From NCBI GenBank assembly GCA_913045175.1, contig CAJWQG010000001.1:1-64000 (forward strand): a stretch of 64,000 nt of DNA. Direction: 5' to 3'. The DNA is from an uncultured Gammaproteobacteria bacterium (GTDB lineage Bacteria; Pseudomonadota; Gammaproteobacteria; Pseudomonadales; Azotimanducaceae). The notes beneath the pieces were generated by a model, which saw only the letters and a program-made list of their open reading frames with translations, did not search any database and was not told where the DNA came from. Of this stretch, positions 49,092 through 58,039 are shown one piece after another. A program made the translations under genes and the position numbers. Numbering within the stretch: the first letter of the stretch is position 1; the number at the start of each line of letters is the position of its first letter.

Positions 49092-51506
49092 CTAGTTAGC
49101 TCTGTAAGACAGTCTTACTCCAAAGGTTCTTGGAATCAGACCCCTGTGGCTAAACTCGAACGTATTGTTCTGGTCGATTGCTATCGAGCCATCGTCATTA
49201 AGGAGATTCTCGCCAAAGAACGACGCGCGCCAATTCTGATTCGAGAGACCAACACTGAAGTTCAGGTTGTTGTATGTATCCGTAAGTTGATAAGTGACGT
49301 TAGGTGAAATCCCGCCCCCGCCTGCAACATTTGGAAACGAGTTAGGCACGTCACCCACGTGTTGGAGGTCTGCTCGAGCATACCAGTCAAAACCATTCAG
49401 GAAAGATGAAGGCGCTGTGTATTGCGCGAAAGCCACCGCACTGAACTCTGGTGATTGCAGTCTATCGCCGACGCTGCCACCGGTCATAAACGACTCAACC
49501 TCGCTGATTGTATCGATCTCTGCTCTTATCAAAGATAAGTTAAGTCCTAACTCCAGATTAGAATCGGGTAGATAGACGAACTCAGCCTCGACTCCTTTCG
49601 AAACAGCCTTACCGACGTTGGTAGTAAAACCAGCGGCATCCGATCTACGTCGAGCAAAGAACTGGAAACCCTCCCAGTCAATCATAAAGAGAGACACATT
49701 GGCACTTAATGCGCCGTCGAGAAACATGCCTTTCATGCCCAATTCATAGTTCCATAGCCCATCACCGGCGGATTTCGCTGGAATTATGACATCCTGGACA
49801 GGACTACCGTCCTCGTTGAGAGCTCTGGTTGCGCCACCATTGGTGTTCGCACCAGGATTGGCTACTCCGCCACGGAATCCTTCGGAGGCCAGGGCAAATA
49901 GGTTGACCTCTTCGGTCGCCTGCCACATCACACTGACTTTGAAAGTATTCACGTCTTCTTGTTGTTCGTCGAGTGTTGCGCTATTCGGAGCAATCGACAT
50001 TTGCCATTCCTCGGTTGGATCGGCCCTCCACGAACTTGCACTAGCGAGAATTGAGCTCCAACCACTGCCTTCTGTACTACTCCCCTGGGGCCGTCGATCA
50101 GTCAGCGCCACCTCTCCGGATCTTGCACCCAGCGCCATCGTCAATGTATCGGTAACATCGAAAGTCACCTCGACAAAAAACGCCTGGTCCGTGTCGTTAT
50201 TCATTCTAGAAGGTGTGCTAGACCATGCGGTCAAAATACCATTCGGAAAACCTTCCCAGGTACGCTCTGGCCTTTGTATCAATCCATTGAGATTCCTTCT
50301 CTCGGCAAACTCGGGTGCCGTAAAGTGGATCCAGTCGAAGTCATTGTCGCTTTCACGATTGAAATAGCCTACGACATAATTGAAACGAGATTCACCGTTA
50401 GAGACTAGCCGCAGTTCCTGAACAGAATTTTCGTGCCGATCCATTCTGTGCATTGCCCAAGGCCAGGCCCATGAGGCGTTAATTATGATCTGGTTGAGAT
50501 CGATCACGGTTTCACTGGTAAATTCATAGTAGTTTGTTGACGATGTGATGGTCGCCGGACCAAAATCATAACTAAGCGTCAGGTTCCAGTTGGCAAAATC
50601 GGATTCAATACCATGTGCGAGCCAACTCCCGGTGATTAATCTGCCGCGGTCAGGATCGAAAACGTCGTAATCATTCGTATCCATGACTTGTAACAAATAA
50701 TTCGCCGTCGCAGTGAAGTTATCACTAGCCTCCCAAACTAAAGATGCTCTCAAGCCTTCATCTTGATTCGAATTCGAATTTTCTCTTCCAGGCGCGACCA
50801 GATCGTAATTGTCGCCATTAGCAATGCTATAATTGGCACCAATATTGGTCATGTAACCATCTTCGTCGCGGATGGCGGCAGCAACTCGAAGCGCTAATCT
50901 ATCGCTGAATGGAATATTTATCATGGCATTGTAGCGATGCCGCAACGAACCGCTGGTCGTAGCAAATTCTGACCCTATGCTCCAATCGAACCCTGAAGGG
51001 TCTGCCTTGTTGGCAATAATGCGTACCACGCCCGAGAGCGTTCCCGCGCCAAACAACGTGCCTTGTGGGCCCTTTAATACCTCAACCCGGTCGATATCGA
51101 ACATTCGGAAATCCGGTTGGGTTCCCGCGTTGTTACTGGTAATCGGAATATCGTCCAGATAGACCGAGGTCGGTCTGGTCAGGTCCGTTCCCGGGTTACT
51201 GCCGGTACCGATACCTCTGATGAGAAAGCTGGAGTCCAGCTCTCGTCCCTGTCCGGTTTTGATCATACCGGGAATCGAACGGGCAAGATCGTCGCCACTT
51301 TCAAGTCCTCGAATAGCAATATCATCCCCAGTTAAAACGTTAATCGTTATAGGAACGTCTTGTAAACTTTCGGCTCGCTTGGTAGCTGTGACAACAATTT
51401 CTTCAATCATGACGTTTGATGTTTCAGCAGCATTTAACGAACAGACCCCGAACATCGGCAGGATACCGAGTACCAGAGTCTTAGAATTTTTGATCAAATT
51501 TTGCAT
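49092..51506 (-). CDS. TonB-dependent outer-membrane receptor
   Basis: Predicted 804-residue receptor from MQNLIKNSK (AGGGGAG upstream; the track start is 25 codons early). The signal peptide ends near 'VCSLNAAE'. The TonB entry is 'IEEIVVTATKRAESLQDVPITINVLT'; the plug has 'DIDRVEVLKGPQGTLFGAGTLSGVVRII'. The barrel ends 'GVRLSYRAN'. It is distinct from the 29654/32327 pair. It is divergent from the large PhyH at 51697 across a 190-base spacer, a pairing that suggests the PhyH acts on the imported ligand. Confidence 0.93.
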   Translation of the reverse strand: MQNLIKNSKTLVLGILPMFGVCSLNAAETSNVMIEEIVVTATKRAESLQDVPITINVLTGDDIAIRGLESGDDLARSIPGMIKTGQGRELDSSFLIRGIGTGSNPGTDLTRPTSVYLDDIPITSNNAGTQPDFRMFDIDRVEVLKGPQGTLFGAGTLSGVVRIIANKADPSGFDWSIGSEFATTSGSLRHRYNAMINIPFSDRLALRVAAAIRDEDGYMTNIGANYSIANGDNYDLVAPGRENSNSNQDEGLRASLVWEASDNFTATANYLLQVMDTNDYDVFDPDRGRLITGSWLAHGIESDFANWNLTLSYDFGPATITSSTNYYEFTSETVIDLNQIIINASWAWPWAMHRMDRHENSVQELRLVSNGESRFNYVVGYFNRESDNDFDWIHFTAPEFAERRNLNGLIQRPERTWEGFPNGILTAWSSTPSRMNNDTDQAFFVEVTFDVTDTLTMALGARSGEVALTDRRPQGSSTEGSGWSSILASASSWRADPTEEWQMSIAPNSATLDEQQEDVNTFKVSVMWQATEEVNLFALASEGFRGGVANPGANTNGGATRALNEDGSPVQDVIIPAKSAGDGLWNYELGMKGMFLDGALSANVSLFMIDWEGFQFFARRRSDAAGFTTNVGKAVSKGVEAEFVYLPDSNLELGLNLSLIRAEIDTISEVESFMTGGSVGDRLQSPEFSAVAFAQYTAPSSFLNGFDWYARADLQHVGDVPNSFPNVAGGGGISPNVTYQLTDTYNNLNFSVGLSNQNWRASFFGENLLNDDGSIAIDQNNTFEFSHRGLIPRTFGVRLSYRAN

Positions 51507-51633
51507 TATTTCTCCCCTAAAATTAATTGGCCGAATGGTCAGTTTCAAATTACTATCGGCTACAGCAAAAAGTGGAATCACCCACCGCTACCCTCTGTTT
51601 TTTATGCCCTTTGCGCGGATATGTCAATAGTCG

Positions 51634-51661
51634 AGTATCATTAAGTAGAAAATAAGATACT
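51634..51661. promoter_or_regulatory. Inverted repeat AGTATC...GATACT in TonB/PhyH divergent promoter
   Basis: Two 6-bp half-sites separated by 16 bases, 36 bases upstream of the PhyH start. AGTATCATT here recurs at 27576-27584, at the edge of the TetR-type palindrome ahead of another PhyH gene. A regulatory role is plausible but weakly supported. Confidence 0.4.
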
Positions 51662-51696
51662 ATTCGTCAGAGGGGACAACTAGCCATGGACTACCG

Positions 51697-52899
51697 ATGA
51701 ATACTGACAGACCCGTAAGTACCGCGCCGCATCTGGATATGGAGCACGAGATTGCTGAGCTTCGTGCCGAGATCGCGCACCTGCGGGCAAGGCTGGCGCA
51801 GAATCCGAATCGCGATACGAAGGATGGCGAGTGGCCAACCGAGATCACCTATGGTCAGCAGATGAGATCGCTTACCCAGTTTGCCGGCGTCAGTAAGGAC
51901 CTAGATGCAATAGGCAGAACCTCGGACCATCCAAAGTTACCTCAACCCTCAAGAGAACAGGCGCAACTGGAAGCAGATTTTATCCGCTGGGGTTATTGCC
52001 TGGTAGCAGATGCAATGACATCCGAGCAGGTCGATGCACTGGTCGAACGACTACTGGATCAGGCCGAGGCAGAAAGAACAGCCGGCATCGCACACGTGAC
52101 TCACGAGGGAACAACACAGTTTGTACCTAACCTGCTCCCTAAGGGGCAAATTTTTCGCGACCTGGCGTCGCTAGAGGAAAACGCGGCAGTCGGCGCGCCA
52201 CTGGTTGAGACCCTGTTACGCAAGATCCTGGGGGAAGACTTCTATCTTGCGACTGCCCATGGGTCCATCGTGCAGCAGGGAGGCGGTATTCAGGAACTGC
52301 ACCAGGACCAGGGTTTCGTGCCCTTACCACATCCACCCTATCCACTTTATAGCCTAATCATCTGGGGGTTCTCTCCATTTAGCCTGGAGGAGGGTGCCAC
52401 CTACTTGTTGCCTGGATCACACCGAGCACCCGATGGTGCAAATCTTGTGCATCCGGATACAGATTTCAAAGCGTTCGCCAGGGGCAAACTGTTAGCGCTG
52501 GACATGCCACCGGGAAGTTGTGCAATTCTTGACAGTCGCTTGCTGCATTCTGGGGGTGAAAGAACTGCCCCCGGTAAGCGTCTGGCATCACGAGTGCTGT
52601 ATTGTCGCGGCATGATGCGGCAACAGGAGAATCTCATTGCTTGTGCCGATCCAATACTTGATCAGCTGTCACCGAAACTCAAACGGCTCATTGGCTATTA
52701 CAGTTACTACAGCCTCGGCATGATCGATGGCAATCGTAGCGACCCGGCGAAGCCCAAAGTACCCATTGGGGAGCTTTCAATGAGCCGCCCGGAAGAGTTT
52801 GAACAGGATTTCGATTTTCGCCATACGGAGTTTGCCAGGGAGTTGGCAGAAAACGAATGGAATGAATGGGTGGACTATCGGGGTCCGGAGCAGGAATGA
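51697..52899 (+). CDS. PhyH-family dioxygenase with N-terminal coiled coil
   Basis: Oxygenase of 400 residues, about 100 longer than the other PhyH proteins here. The N-terminal leucine-rich heptads 'MEHEIAELRAEIAHLRARLAQ' (about 8-28) predict a coiled coil, perhaps for dimerisation. The iron ligands are HxD in 'QELHQDQGF' (about residue 205) and the distal His in 'SRLLHSGGER', with 'GKRLASRVLY' giving a candidate 2-oxoglutarate Arg. The upstream in-frame options are blocked by stops. It is divergent from the TonB receptor at 49092 and convergent with a BVMO, 9 bases apart. Confidence 0.88.
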   Translation: MNTDRPVSTAPHLDMEHEIAELRAEIAHLRARLAQNPNRDTKDGEWPTEITYGQQMRSLTQFAGVSKDLDAIGRTSDHPKLPQPSREQAQLEADFIRWGYCLVADAMTSEQVDALVERLLDQAEAERTAGIAHVTHEGTTQFVPNLLPKGQIFRDLASLEENAAVGAPLVETLLRKILGEDFYLATAHGSIVQQGGGIQELHQDQGFVPLPHPPYPLYSLIIWGFSPFSLEEGATYLLPGSHRAPDGANLVHPDTDFKAFARGKLLALDMPPGSCAILDSRLLHSGGERTAPGKRLASRVLYCRGMMRQQENLIACADPILDQLSPKLKRLIGYYSYYSLGMIDGNRSDPAKPKVPIGELSMSRPEEFEQDFDFRHTEFARELAENEWNEWVDYRGPEQE

Positions 52900-52908
52900 T
52901 CGCGCATA

Positions 52909-54531
52909 TCAGGCAGTGAGATTGAAGCCCGTATAGTCGTTTTCAGCTATGTCATCGCATTGCTTGCGGTAGTTACCGAGACCGCCAATATAGGGCATAA
53001 ATATTCTGGGCTTGCCTGGGATGTTGGCGCCGAGGTACCAGGAATTGCAGGATGGCGCTGTCAGCATTGAACCCTGGGCGGTCTCATAGACGTGTTTGAT
53101 CCAGTCTTTTTCTGCCCGCTCGGTTGCCTCAATAGCGCGTAGCTGATGGGAATCCATGTAGGTAATGCAATCCGCGATCCAGTCGACGTGCTGTTCGATG
53201 GAAGTCATCATGTTGCTGCGCACCGAGGGGCTACCGGGACCGGTGATGGTGAAGAGGTTTGGAAAACCGTGCACTTGCAGACCCAGGTAGGTGCGTGGTC
53301 CGGCTTCCCAGTAATCTGACAGTGTTACACCGTCGCGGCCGCGGATATCCATGTTCAATAGTGCGCCCGTCATTGCATCGAAACCCGTGGCGTAAATCAG
53401 GGCGTCAAATTCATAATCTCCCTGCTGGGTCTGAATACCTTTGGCGGTGATTCGTTCGATACCACCGCGGCGAAGATCCACCAGAGTGACGTTGTCCCGA
53501 TTGTATGCTTCATAGTATTGGGTATCGATAACAGGACGTTTACAGCCGATTGGATAGCCGCGCGGCATAAGGCCCTCTGCAGTTTGGGGGTCTTCGATAA
53601 TCTGATCGATATGTTTACGATACATTCCACATGCCAGCTCATTGGCTTCAAGATTCAGCCCGACATCGACGTACTGGTGAATCGCCCCAAATCCATGCTC
53701 AAGTACCGCCGCATGACGTTCGTCCTCGGTCGTGTCCATGATCAGTGCGGTAGGTGGTGTTCGCGTGTTGCCACCAAACCCAAAGCCATAGCCGATAATG
53801 CCAAACTCGGATTCTCGTTGTTGTTGGCGGATTGAGGCATAGTCGGCCTTAACCTTTTCAATGAATTCGGCCGTCATGGGTTTGTTGTCTGCAGGCATCG
53901 TGTAGTTTGGTGTGCGTTGGAACACCGTCAGGTGCTTTGCCTGTTCTGCAATTACCGGGATCGCCTGCACACCGGATGAACCTGTACCGATAATACCGAC
54001 TGAGGTGTCAGAGAAGTCGACACCTTTGTGTGGCCATTGACCCGTGTGGTAGACCGGCCCGCCGAAATCTCCGGCGCCTTCGACGTCTGGCGTATTCGGC
54101 ATAGAAAGACAACCGGTTGCCATAATGCAATAACGCGTGTGAAAGCGATGTCCTGTATCGGTGCTGATGGTCCACTGCTTGTCGTCTCCGTAATATACGG
54201 AGGACACCCGGGTGTTGAACTGGATGTCCCGGCGCAGGTCGAAGCGATCAGCGACGTGATTGGCATAAGCCAGAATCTCCGGTTGCGCCGCCATTACCTC
54301 CGTCCAGGTCCATTCCTGTTCCAGTTCCGGTGAGAAGCTGTAGGAGTATTCCATGCTGGGTACGTCGCAACGTGCCCCGGGATATCGATTCCAGTACCAG
54401 GTGCCGCCAACGTCGTCGCCTGCTTCCAGCGCGCGTACTGTCAGACCAAGATTGCACAACCGATGAAGCATATACATACCGGCGAAACCTGCGCCGACGA
54501 TGATGACGTCATAATCCCGAGATTCGGCCAT
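52909..54531 (-). CDS. Baeyer-Villiger-type flavin monooxygenase
   Basis: Monooxygenase of 540 residues. The FAD motif GAGFAG is near residue 16. The BVMO fingerprint is 'FGGPVYHTGQWP' (F-x-G-x-x-x-H-x-x-x-W-P) near residue 148, and the NADPH motif is 'IGTGSSG'. 'YATGFDAMTG' near 380 is the usual ATG linker motif. It is homologous to the 13004 protein along its full length, but each sits in a different PhyH-containing unit. It lies 44 bases downstream of the PhyH at 54576 on the same strand, so the two probably form an operon that hydroxylates and then ring-expands or esterifies a ketone (inference). Confidence 0.92.
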   Translation of the reverse strand: MAESRDYDVIIVGAGFAGMYMLHRLCNLGLTVRALEAGDDVGGTWYWNRYPGARCDVPSMEYSYSFSPELEQEWTWTEVMAAQPEILAYANHVADRFDLRRDIQFNTRVSSVYYGDDKQWTISTDTGHRFHTRYCIMATGCLSMPNTPDVEGAGDFGGPVYHTGQWPHKGVDFSDTSVGIIGTGSSGVQAIPVIAEQAKHLTVFQRTPNYTMPADNKPMTAEFIEKVKADYASIRQQQRESEFGIIGYGFGFGGNTRTPPTALIMDTTEDERHAAVLEHGFGAIHQYVDVGLNLEANELACGMYRKHIDQIIEDPQTAEGLMPRGYPIGCKRPVIDTQYYEAYNRDNVTLVDLRRGGIERITAKGIQTQQGDYEFDALIYATGFDAMTGALLNMDIRGRDGVTLSDYWEAGPRTYLGLQVHGFPNLFTITGPGSPSVRSNMMTSIEQHVDWIADCITYMDSHQLRAIEATERAEKDWIKHVYETAQGSMLTAPSCNSWYLGANIPGKPRIFMPYIGGLGNYRKQCDDIAENDYTGFNLTA

Positions 54532-54575
54532 TAGCTAGTTTTCATCCTGAAACTCAACACCGTGCCTGTAGTTTC

Positions 54576-55667
54576 TTAAACAAAGAGATCCTTTTTATTG
54601 TAGCCGTGGAGCTGATCACGACTTGCATTCCATTGAATGTTTTCGTCTGCGAGTGGTTGGTATTCATAGGATTGTTCTTCAGGGTACGCCTGTGCTCTGG
54701 CAGCTGCGGCCAGCGCAATAACCCGGGAGCGATCAATGACTCGCGCTTCGTCATAAGGCACATTGTCAAAGTCATGGCTCTTGAGTACCGAGGCCCGTCG
54801 GTGAAAGCCAAACACGAAGGTTGCACGCATATCAGCTGAGGTGTTGGCAAAGGAGCCATGAAGCATCTGTCGGTTACAGATTGCTACGTCTCCCGGATTG
54901 CATAGCATTGGCACTGCGTCAGGGAGTTCAATGGAATTGTTATTGGCGGCGACTCTTCCTTTGATATCGAGTTTGCCTGAATCGTGGGTGCCGGGGACGA
55001 TCCAAAGGGCATTTTCCGCGTTGGTGGCATACAGGTTGACCATGAAATTAAAGCCATGTGTTCCTCTATCGTGGTCCGGTTCGTTCCACAGGGTAGTGCC
55101 GTCCTGATGCCATGAAACAGATGCTCCCAACCCGCCGTGCTTGATCCAGATGGTGTCAGTAAAAGGCACAAAGTCCGGGCCATTGATCTGTTCTGCGATA
55201 GCGAGAAGCTCGGGGTGACCATACAGGTGCAAAGTAGAGTCCATGAAATGGAAGGTGCCGTGCACCTGTAACAACACCTCGTCCGGTGCATCTGCCGGCG
55301 CATCAGGCTCGACCATTCTTACTTCGTACCGACCGCCAATGGCATCAGTGCCGCCATGAGGGTCGGAAAGTGGCTTTACGAATCTGAAACACGGCACCTC
55401 GTGGTTCAGGCCAACCGCCGGACGACCGTGACGGTCTACGTTCGCGTCGCCATTAACAGGGGTGTGTTCGAGCAGGTCTTCAAATTCTGCGACAAGCTGC
55501 TGCATTTCCTTGGGCTCGATAGCTCCCTCGAACACGTAGAAGCTGTGCTTCCAGTACGCGTCGAGGATATGGGAAGCAAGACGCCCGCTCTTGTCGAACT
55601 CAATCGGACCGCGGTTCCTCAGTTCAAAGGCGCGCTTTTCGCCTTGTTTTAGATAGGCGTTGTCCAT
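54576..55667 (-). CDS. PhyH-family Fe(II)/2-oxoglutarate dioxygenase
   Basis: Predicted 363-residue oxygenase from ATG at 55667 (AGGAG 6 bases upstream; the track GTG overlaps that site). The iron ligands are HxD in 'VSWHQDGTT' (about residue 188) and the distal His in 'RQMLHGSFANTSADMR', whose Arg may bind 2-oxoglutarate. 'HDRGTHGFNFMVNLYATNAENALWIVPGTH' covers the core strands. It belongs to a different PhyH branch from the 17169 group. It is first in an operon with the BVMO. Confidence 0.88.
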   Translation of the reverse strand: MDNAYLKQGEKRAFELRNRGPIEFDKSGRLASHILDAYWKHSFYVFEGAIEPKEMQQLVAEFEDLLEHTPVNGDANVDRHGRPAVGLNHEVPCFRFVKPLSDPHGGTDAIGGRYEVRMVEPDAPADAPDEVLLQVHGTFHFMDSTLHLYGHPELLAIAEQINGPDFVPFTDTIWIKHGGLGASVSWHQDGTTLWNEPDHDRGTHGFNFMVNLYATNAENALWIVPGTHDSGKLDIKGRVAANNNSIELPDAVPMLCNPGDVAICNRQMLHGSFANTSADMRATFVFGFHRRASVLKSHDFDNVPYDEARVIDRSRVIALAAAARAQAYPEEQSYEYQPLADENIQWNASRDQLHGYNKKDLFV

Positions 55668-55842
55668 AGTCACTCCTGATGATGTGAAGGCACTTTACTT
55701 TGGAGCGGTCATCTTTTTCAACATATTGTGTGTTTGGCACCTTTGATCATTCGTCTGGGTGTTTCGCGTTATTGGCACAAGTGTTTTAATGGGCGCCGAA
55801 TCGTCGATAAGTTCAAATGCGCTAACGTCCGGAGCCATCTCA

Positions 55843-56094
55843 ATGAAAATAGATGAGGTGAACGTTGCGCCCCACAATTTTTATGGGCATCTGGCCAGTG
55901 CGATGAGCGCTAACTTTTGCGCCGCTTTACCAAACTTTCGCATCATGGAAATTGAAGTTGATGATGTGGCCTGGAAAGATGACCTCGTCACCCATCCTCC
56001 GGAAATCAGAAACGGTGAAGATGTAGTATCGGATCGTCCTGGCTGGGGAACTGATGTCAATGAAGAAGCGGTACGGGCACATCCGCCGAACTAA
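55843..56094 (+). pseudogene. Truncated C-terminal remnant of an enolase-superfamily dehydratase
   Basis: The 83-residue frame aligns with the last ~90 residues of the 36626 dehydratase: 'NVAPHNFYGHL' against 'NVSPHNFTGHL', 'PNFRIMEIEVDDV' against 'PNFQIMEFDVDEV', and 'DRPGWGTDVNEEAVRAHP' against 'DKPGWGMDVNEDAVRARP'. The capping domain and metal-binding barrel are absent, so it cannot be an active enzyme. The track ORF extends back to 55759 without recognisable homology. The 55674-56154 stretch otherwise holds no gene. Confidence 0.8.
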
Positions 56095-56154
56095 AGTTTT
56101 GAGTTTTGTGTAATTAGTTTTGATTTAATAACAATAAAAAAAGGGGGTTTTGTG

Positions 56155-57009
56155 ATGGGAACACAGGTAGAGATATCAGGGGCATTTACTGACAAGGTGG
56201 TCTGGATTACCGGCGCGTCATCGGGTATTGGCGAGGGTATGGCAAAGGCGTTTGCGTCCGCAGGTGCAAATGTCGTCCTCTGTGGCCGTAATGTGGATGA
56301 GCTTAACCGTGTAAAAGACGAGTGTGTCGCAGCGGGCGCGCAGGAAGATCACCTGATGGTGCTGCTGCTGGATGTCCTGGACTATGATGCCATGCCTTCT
56401 ACTCTGCAGGCTGTGCTCAATCGGTTCTCCCGCATTGATATGTTGATCAACAATGCAGGCCAGGGGGCGCGGGACAGGGTGCTGAATATATCGATGGATG
56501 TTTACCGCAAGGCGATGGAGGTCAATCTCTTTTCTGCTGTCGCGCTGACTAAAGAAGTGCTGCCAGTCATGATCGAGCAAGGTGCCGGACGGATTGTCGG
56601 TCTCTCCAGTATGGCAGGCAAGATTGGTGTGCATCTGCGAACAGCATACTGTCCGGCCAAGCACGCGGTAGTGGGATTTTGTGATGCGTTACGCGCAGAA
56701 ATGGCGCATTACGGTATCAAGGTAACGACGATAGTACCGGGCGTGGTTCGTACGGAGTCGGCGGCGAAAGCAATGATTGGCAATGGTGAGTTACTTGGGC
56801 CGGAAAGAGGTGTGATGGTAGGCGGCCTGTCCGTAGACGAGGCAATTGAAATTATTATGTCTCAATTGGCAGGGGGTGCGGATGAAATCATTGTGGCCGC
56901 TGAAGGTGAAGTCCAGTTGATGAAACAAAAGCGTGAAGATCCGGTCGCTGTATTCCGCTTTATGGAGGAGGCAGCAGAACAGGAAATTTACGCAGATCCC
57001 GGGGAATAG
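56155..57009 (+). CDS. Short-chain dehydrogenase/reductase (SDR)
   Basis: SDR of 284 residues starting at ATG 56155 (AAGGGGG 7 bases upstream; the track GTG is one codon earlier). It has TGASSGIGEG for the cofactor, NNAGQGA at about 103, Ser in 'VGLSSMAGKIG' and the catalytic YCPAK ('AYCPAKHAVVGF'). The SDR core ends with 'TTIVPGVVRTE', and a C-terminal tail 'EGEVQLMKQKREDPVAVFRFME' follows. It resembles DltE/RhlG-like or 11-beta-HSD-like SDRs. One base separates its stop from the next GTG start, so they are coupled. Confidence 0.9.
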   Translation: MGTQVEISGAFTDKVVWITGASSGIGEGMAKAFASAGANVVLCGRNVDELNRVKDECVAAGAQEDHLMVLLLDVLDYDAMPSTLQAVLNRFSRIDMLINNAGQGARDRVLNISMDVYRKAMEVNLFSAVALTKEVLPVMIEQGAGRIVGLSSMAGKIGVHLRTAYCPAKHAVVGFCDALRAEMAHYGIKVTTIVPGVVRTESAAKAMIGNGELLGPERGVMVGGLSVDEAIEIIMSQLAGGADEIIVAAEGEVQLMKQKREDPVAVFRFMEEAAEQEIYADPGE

Positions 57010-57010
57010 T

Positions 57011-58018
57011 GTGGCTGATTTTTGGTTTATGACGTTTCCGGTTCCAGGTGAAAGTGAAAACATTGCACGCAATATAGAGGATTCGGGCTGGGACGGCCTG
57101 TATTTTCCTGATACCCAGTGCTTGTCTGGCGATATGTATAGTGCAATGTGTCTCGCTGCGAAGGCGACAAAACGATTGAAGGTTGGCACTGCGGTAACCA
57201 ATCCGGTGACGCGTCATCCTTCTGTCACTGCTTCAGCCATCGCAACCGTGCAGGTTGAGTCAGATGGCCGTGCGGTACTGGGTATTGGTCGAGGTGATTC
57301 GTCGCTTGGCTACATCGGGCAGAAACCAGCGCCGGCAGGAAAACTGGAGAGCTATCTGGACCAGGTACAACGCTATCTCCGGGGTGAATCCGTCGACCTG
57401 GACGGGTACGAGAGTCGCAACATGTGGATCAGCGATTCTGGCCAGCCCAAGGTGCCGGTAGATGTTGCGGCAACGGGACCACGTGTCATCGCGCTTGCTG
57501 GGCGCCTGGCAGAGCGGGTTACCTTTGCGGTTGGCGCAGATAAAGAGCGCCTTAAAGCATCGATGGAAATCGCCCGTTCGGCGCGCAGCAGTGCCGGTCT
57601 AGATCCGGAAGAACTGTCGTTTGGTTCGTACATCAACCTCGCGTGTGATGACGACCTGGCGCAGGCGCGTTCGATTATCCAGGGAAGCACGGGGGCCTTT
57701 GCCCACTTTAGTGGTATGTCGGAAGCCAGCAGCAGGGGCACAGGAGATGCCCGGATTTTTGAGCGAGTCGGCGCCAACTACGATATGGCGAATCATGGAA
57801 GTAATGAGGCGGCACACGTTAAAGCCATGCCCGATGATTTCATTAGCCGGTTTGGTGTAACCGGGTCAGTCGATTATTGTGTAGAACGGCTGGGGCAGCT
57901 CATTGAACTTGGTCTCGACAGGTTGGTTCTGCTTACAGGATCGTTGGACAGCGATCCCGCGTTGACTCAAGCGAGCTTTGAGCGAATCTCAAATCAGGTG
58001 TTCCCGCAGTTACGGTGA
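57011..58018 (+). CDS. LLM-class flavin/F420-dependent oxidoreductase
   Basis: Predicted 335-residue luciferase-like TIM barrel. The track ORF starts 26 codons inside the SDR; the GTG at 57011 follows GGGGA and abuts the SDR stop. Landmarks are 'DSGWDGLYFPDTQCLSGDMYSAMCLAA', 'LKVGTAVTNPVTRHPSVTASAIATV', 'GRAVLGIGRGDSSLGYIG' and 'VDVAATGPRVIALAGRLAE', characteristic of the F420-dependent group that includes methylene-H4MPT reductase-like proteins. It is coupled to the SDR and so probably acts on the same substrate. Confidence 0.9.
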   Translation: MADFWFMTFPVPGESENIARNIEDSGWDGLYFPDTQCLSGDMYSAMCLAAKATKRLKVGTAVTNPVTRHPSVTASAIATVQVESDGRAVLGIGRGDSSLGYIGQKPAPAGKLESYLDQVQRYLRGESVDLDGYESRNMWISDSGQPKVPVDVAATGPRVIALAGRLAERVTFAVGADKERLKASMEIARSARSSAGLDPEELSFGSYINLACDDDLAQARSIIQGSTGAFAHFSGMSEASSRGTGDARIFERVGANYDMANHGSNEAAHVKAMPDDFISRFGVTGSVDYCVERLGQLIELGLDRLVLLTGSLDSDPALTQASFERISNQVFPQLR

Positions 58019-58039
58019 ACGAGGCCCGATTGACCACGC

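Noticed and set aside
49786-50367. 193-residue plus-strand ORF opposite the TonB receptor
   Set aside because: Ser-rich shadow of barrel-coding sequence without a start signal.
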